Shown here: in pieces, positions 63,602 to 64,000 of the stretch | Position numbering within the stretch: the stretch's first letter is position 1 | Layout of the letters: each line of letters begins with the position of its first letter | Assembly (NCBI GenBank): GCA_965178585.1 | Contig: OZ238267.1 | Span: 186,001 to 250,000 of the forward strand | Source of the DNA: Marifrigoribacter sp965178585 | Lineage (GTDB): Bacteria; Bacteroidota; Bacteroidia; Flavobacteriales; Flavobacteriaceae | Reading direction: 5' to 3' | DNA length: 64,000 nucleotides | Position numbers and translations under genes: made by a program | The notes under the pieces: model-generated | Databases searched by the model: none | What the model was told of the DNA's origin: nothing | The model's input: the letters and a program-made list of their open reading frames with translations, nothing else

Positions 63602-64000
63602 ATGAAACAAGTTATTTACATATTATTATTTTTTAATCTTGCAATACTTCATAGTCAAGAAATTGGAATATTAACCTTGTCCGAATTTATGGGCTATGTA
63701 AAAATGTATCACCCAATTGTTAAACAAGCTAATCTTCTTTTAAGTGAAGGTGAAGCAAAACTTCTAAAATCTAGAGGAGCATTCGATCCAAAATTAGAAG
63801 TTGATTATGATCGTAAAAAATTTAAAGATATTGAGTATTACGATAAGTTAAATACTACTTTTAAAATTCCAACTTGGTATGGTATAGAATTTAAAGGAGG
63901 TTATGAAAGCAACACAGGAGTTTATCTAAATAACGAATCGATAGTGCCTGAGGATGGATTGTATAGCATAGGAGTTTCTGTTTCGTTGGCTAATGGCTTG
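63602..64000 (+). CDS. TolC-family outer membrane protein, 3' end outside window
   Basis: The frame stays open for 133 codons to the right edge. A Sec signal (MKQVIYILLFFNLAILHSQ) is followed by LTLSEFMGYVKMYHPIVKQA, the typical first helix of TolC/OEP proteins. GAFDPKLEVDYDRK, seen in Bacteroidota members, comes next, then beta-type segments. It completes the type I export operon as the outer-membrane channel. Confidence 0.85.
   Translation, partial: MKQVIYILLFFNLAILHSQEIGILTLSEFMGYVKMYHPIVKQANLLLSEGEAKLLKSRGAFDPKLEVDYDRKKFKDIEYYDKLNTTFKIPTWYGIEFKGGYESNTGVYLNNESIVPEDGLYSIGVSVSLANGL

Overview
This window is AT-rich DNA from a Bacteroidota, most likely a marine-type Flavobacteriia (family Flavobacteriaceae). 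The evidence is type IX secretion (T9SS) C-terminal sorting tails, FG-GAP and M43/S8 secreted peptidases, paired YD/RHS proteins with DUF6443-like N-termini, HisKA_3/LuxR two-component proteins and a TAnnTTTG-type promoter. The genus cannot be fixed from the sequence alone. No rRNA, CRISPR array or integrase gene was seen; the only RNA gene recognised is a tRNA-Met(CAT).

Layout. 0-27 kb is an accessory region. It starts with a partial AbiH-type abortive-infection gene. Next come an S8 protease and a T9SS protein, then a cassette-like stretch with structured non-coding DNA, four 22-bp-phased iterons plus a fifth, and a tandem winged-helix protein that looks like a plasmid-type origin. M43 metallopeptidases, a HigB/HigA-ImmA module, a TIR plus small-membrane-protein operon and an 883-residue STAND-like protein follow. 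A two-component pair and a LuxR-type regulator end the region. Several genes here are broken: a FG-GAP protein, an M43 peptidase, the sensor kinase, a LuxR regulator, a small gene and an unrecognised fragment.

26.7-50.6 kb encodes a type II secretion/type IV filament-like machine in two blocks. The minus-strand block (26.7-33.0 kb) carries GspM-, GspL-, GspD- and GspE-like proteins, a prepilin peptidase and a GspG-like pilin. The plus-strand block (44.2-50.6 kb) carries lipoproteins, a GspC/PilP-like protein, a filament-associated beta-rich protein, two pseudopilins and GspF. Between them lies a pair of giant YD-repeat proteins with two small downstream genes, followed by a truncated DNA methylase and a DDE transposase. 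A second YD-repeat pair with two small downstream genes lies at 50.8-59.0 kb on the opposite strand. All of these giant proteins have Sec signal peptides and no visible T9SS tail.

The most striking regulatory signal is a promoter block found three times: upstream of each YD-repeat pair and upstream of the second secretion block. Its CCAAAACATAT-AGGGT core sits exactly 27 bp from a TAATTTT box in each copy. The first copy lies between the divergent first secretion block and the first YD-repeat pair. This suggests one regulon joining the secretion machine and the giant proteins. A second recurring signal, a TTACGG-TATCCGTAA palindrome, precedes five accessory transcription units.

59.5-64 kb contains tRNA-Met and a TetR-controlled type I export operon (TetR, ABC protein with degenerate nucleotide-binding motifs, HlyD-like adaptor, partial TolC-like outer membrane protein).
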